Part shown: piece by piece, positions 62,759-64,000 of the stretch | Position numbering within the stretch: the first letter of the stretch is position 1 | Layout of the letters: each line of letters begins with the position of its first letter | NCBI GenBank assembly: GCA_026874595.1 | Contig: CM049317.1 | Location: 54,164,618 to 54,228,617 of the forward strand | Source: Sipunculus nudus | Taxonomy: Eukaryota > Annelida > Sipuncula > Golfingiida > Sipunculidae | Reading direction: 5' to 3' | DNA length: 64,000 nt | Program-made: the position numbers and the translations under genes | The notes under the pieces: model-generated | Database searches by the model: none | Seen by the model: only the letters and a program-made list of their open reading frames with translations | What the model was told of the DNA's origin: nothing

Positions 62759-62949
62759 GAACATGTCAGTCAACAAATGTAATGGCATGCCGAACTCAAA
62801 ATGTCAATCAACAGTGACACGGCTGCAGGATTCATGGATCAAAGTGACGTGCAAAGCTGTTGTTCAAAAGGAAAATCCGAAATGCGAGTTATTAACTCGG
62901 ATCCAGAGTTAAAAAGTTCAACTGGCAGAACATAGTTTGCCAGAATAAA
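62759..62949 (+). CDS. Possible terminal exon of a small Cys-rich protein
   Basis: Acceptor-like GATATCACAG at 62758 precedes an open stretch reading SVNKCNGMPNSKCQ, then WIKVTCKAVV and ENPKCELL. TAA follows at 62910-62912, with AATAAA at 62944-62949. Four cysteines, a stop and a close poly(A) signal suggest a real last exon of an unrelated plus-strand gene. No upstream exon was found, and an AT-rich chance frame is possible. Confidence 0.3.
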
Positions 62950-63158
62950 AAATTTTAATGTAAGTTAGAACATGTAAGCTAGTCGTCTCAGCCACTTCAT
63001 TTCCATTGTGGAACCATTAAGGTTTTATATAAGACTAATATACCTTATATAGAAGTAGTATACAAGAAGATGATTAAGTTTTAATAAACCTTAAGGTAGT
63101 GTCCCGAAAGAAGTAAAGAAGGTGCATCTTTTTATCATACAGATAGTATTTTCAAAAT

Positions 63159-63161
<3 letters not shown>

Positions 63162-63212
<51 letters not shown>
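63162..63212. repeat. (AT)n
   Basis: Dinucleotide tract. Confidence 0.95.
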
Positions 63213-63215
<3 letters not shown>

Positions 63216-64000
63216 AAGGTGAGAAGTGCAAGGATAGAGACAGAGATCGAGATATCTATACAGAGGTAAAATAATCCGAAGAGGAGCTTAGTTTTTGCTT
63301 TGTTAATTTTTGTGTAGTGTTCAACGTATGCCAAAACGACAGGTAAGGGAATAAATGGGCGTGGCATATTAAGTAGATGATAATATACTATTCAGAAAAC
63401 ACATCTGATTCACCAGTGAAGTGCGTGACTAGTAGTAGGTCGACAGCTTTTATTTGCTTTATTGTTAAGCATATTGTTCATACAGGCGGATGTTGCTTAA
63501 ACCGTCGAGAAACGTCACTCAGGTCATTGGTATACATTTTTCATCAAATATAGAAAACCAAATTTAGTAAAACCAGGATGTGAACCTGTAGGTTAAAAAG
63601 AAATCTAATTAGAGAACGTTATTTTTTTGCTAACCTGGAATCAGATATTCCAGTTGTTTTCGATGAATTATCTCTCTGTCTAACAAGGAAATATTTTAGA
63701 TGCCAAAGTCTGGTGACTTCCCCGTGCGACTACTGTTATAGACAGCAGAATGGTTAAAGGCATACATTTATACACATACACGTTAATATATGGATGTGTT
63801 TGTCTGTGTATATATATATAATGCATGACTATGAAATATATATAATTTATAAATATGAGATCTTATATATATATGTTTGTTATATGAATGTAGGTACATA
63901 TACATATTTATGTGTCTGTATTTTTATATATGTGTGTGTTTATATGAATTTCATGTGATGATCTGCACTTGTGCATATTAATACAATCGATATTGTGTAT

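Overview
This is non-coding-rich eukaryotic DNA, probably from a marine lophotrochozoan invertebrate. A mollusc fits best: there are tRNA-headed SINEs with a conserved central block, Penelope-like and LTR element remains, many long (AT)n and (CT)n runs, and AT-rich introns with GT-AG splice sites. No bacterial gene organisation is visible. The species cannot be named from the sequence.

The core of the window is a tandem array on the minus strand of four copies of one multi-exon secreted-precursor gene, here called A (about 2.0-10.5 kb), B (22.5-26.9 kb), C (34.3-38.8 kb) and D (44.6-50.1 kb). There is also a relic, E (about 15.0-16.1 kb). None of the precursors appears as a single open frame; they were assembled by matching exons between copies. 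Each copy has a short non-coding first exon behind a TATA-like box, a signal-peptide exon (23-24 codons), a 47-codon exon, a 37-codon exon, a 59-codon exon, an exon of 85-88 codons, and a tiny terminal exon with a poly(A) signal. Coding intron phases are 0,0,0,1,0. Exons 2-4 together look like a BRICHOS pro-domain. Exon 5 begins with a conserved K-x-K-R furin-type site, then a cationic nine-cysteine domain with spacing C-x16/17-C-x5-C-x4/8-C-x12-C-x-CC-x8-C-x3-C. The architecture (signal peptide, BRICHOS, basic cleavage site, Cys-rich C-terminal peptide) parallels annelid BRICHOS antimicrobial-peptide precursors, but the C-terminal peptide is not one I recognise. Its function is inferred, not shown.

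The copies differ in health. B is intact throughout (predicted 274 aa). A is intact through exon 5, but no matching exon 6 was found and its introns are expanded by a solo LTR and other inserts. C has ATA in place of the start codon and lost one base at the exon 4 acceptor. D has a nonsense codon in exon 3, an 8-bp deletion that shifts the frame in exon 5, and a truncated exon 6. E keeps only exon 3, with a ruined acceptor and a 392-bp insertion flanked by 14-bp target duplications. B, C and D repeat at about 11.3-11.8 kb, with shared 5' flanks (about 11.0, 13.0, 28.0 and 39.4 kb) and shared 3' flanks.

Between the genes lie a 38-bp satellite (17.15-17.8 kb), a GC-rich foldback palindrome (18.25-19.02 kb), an inverted-repeat element with a 42-bp minisatellite (28.3-31.1 kb), tandem duplications at 30.6-32.35 and 47.65-48.47 kb, a decayed Penelope-like element (43.38-44.30 kb), a pogo-like MITE (51.3-51.5 kb) and other repeats. 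From 50.3 kb to the end I see no member of the array and no convincing gene, apart from one possible Cys-rich terminal exon on the plus strand near 62.8 kb.
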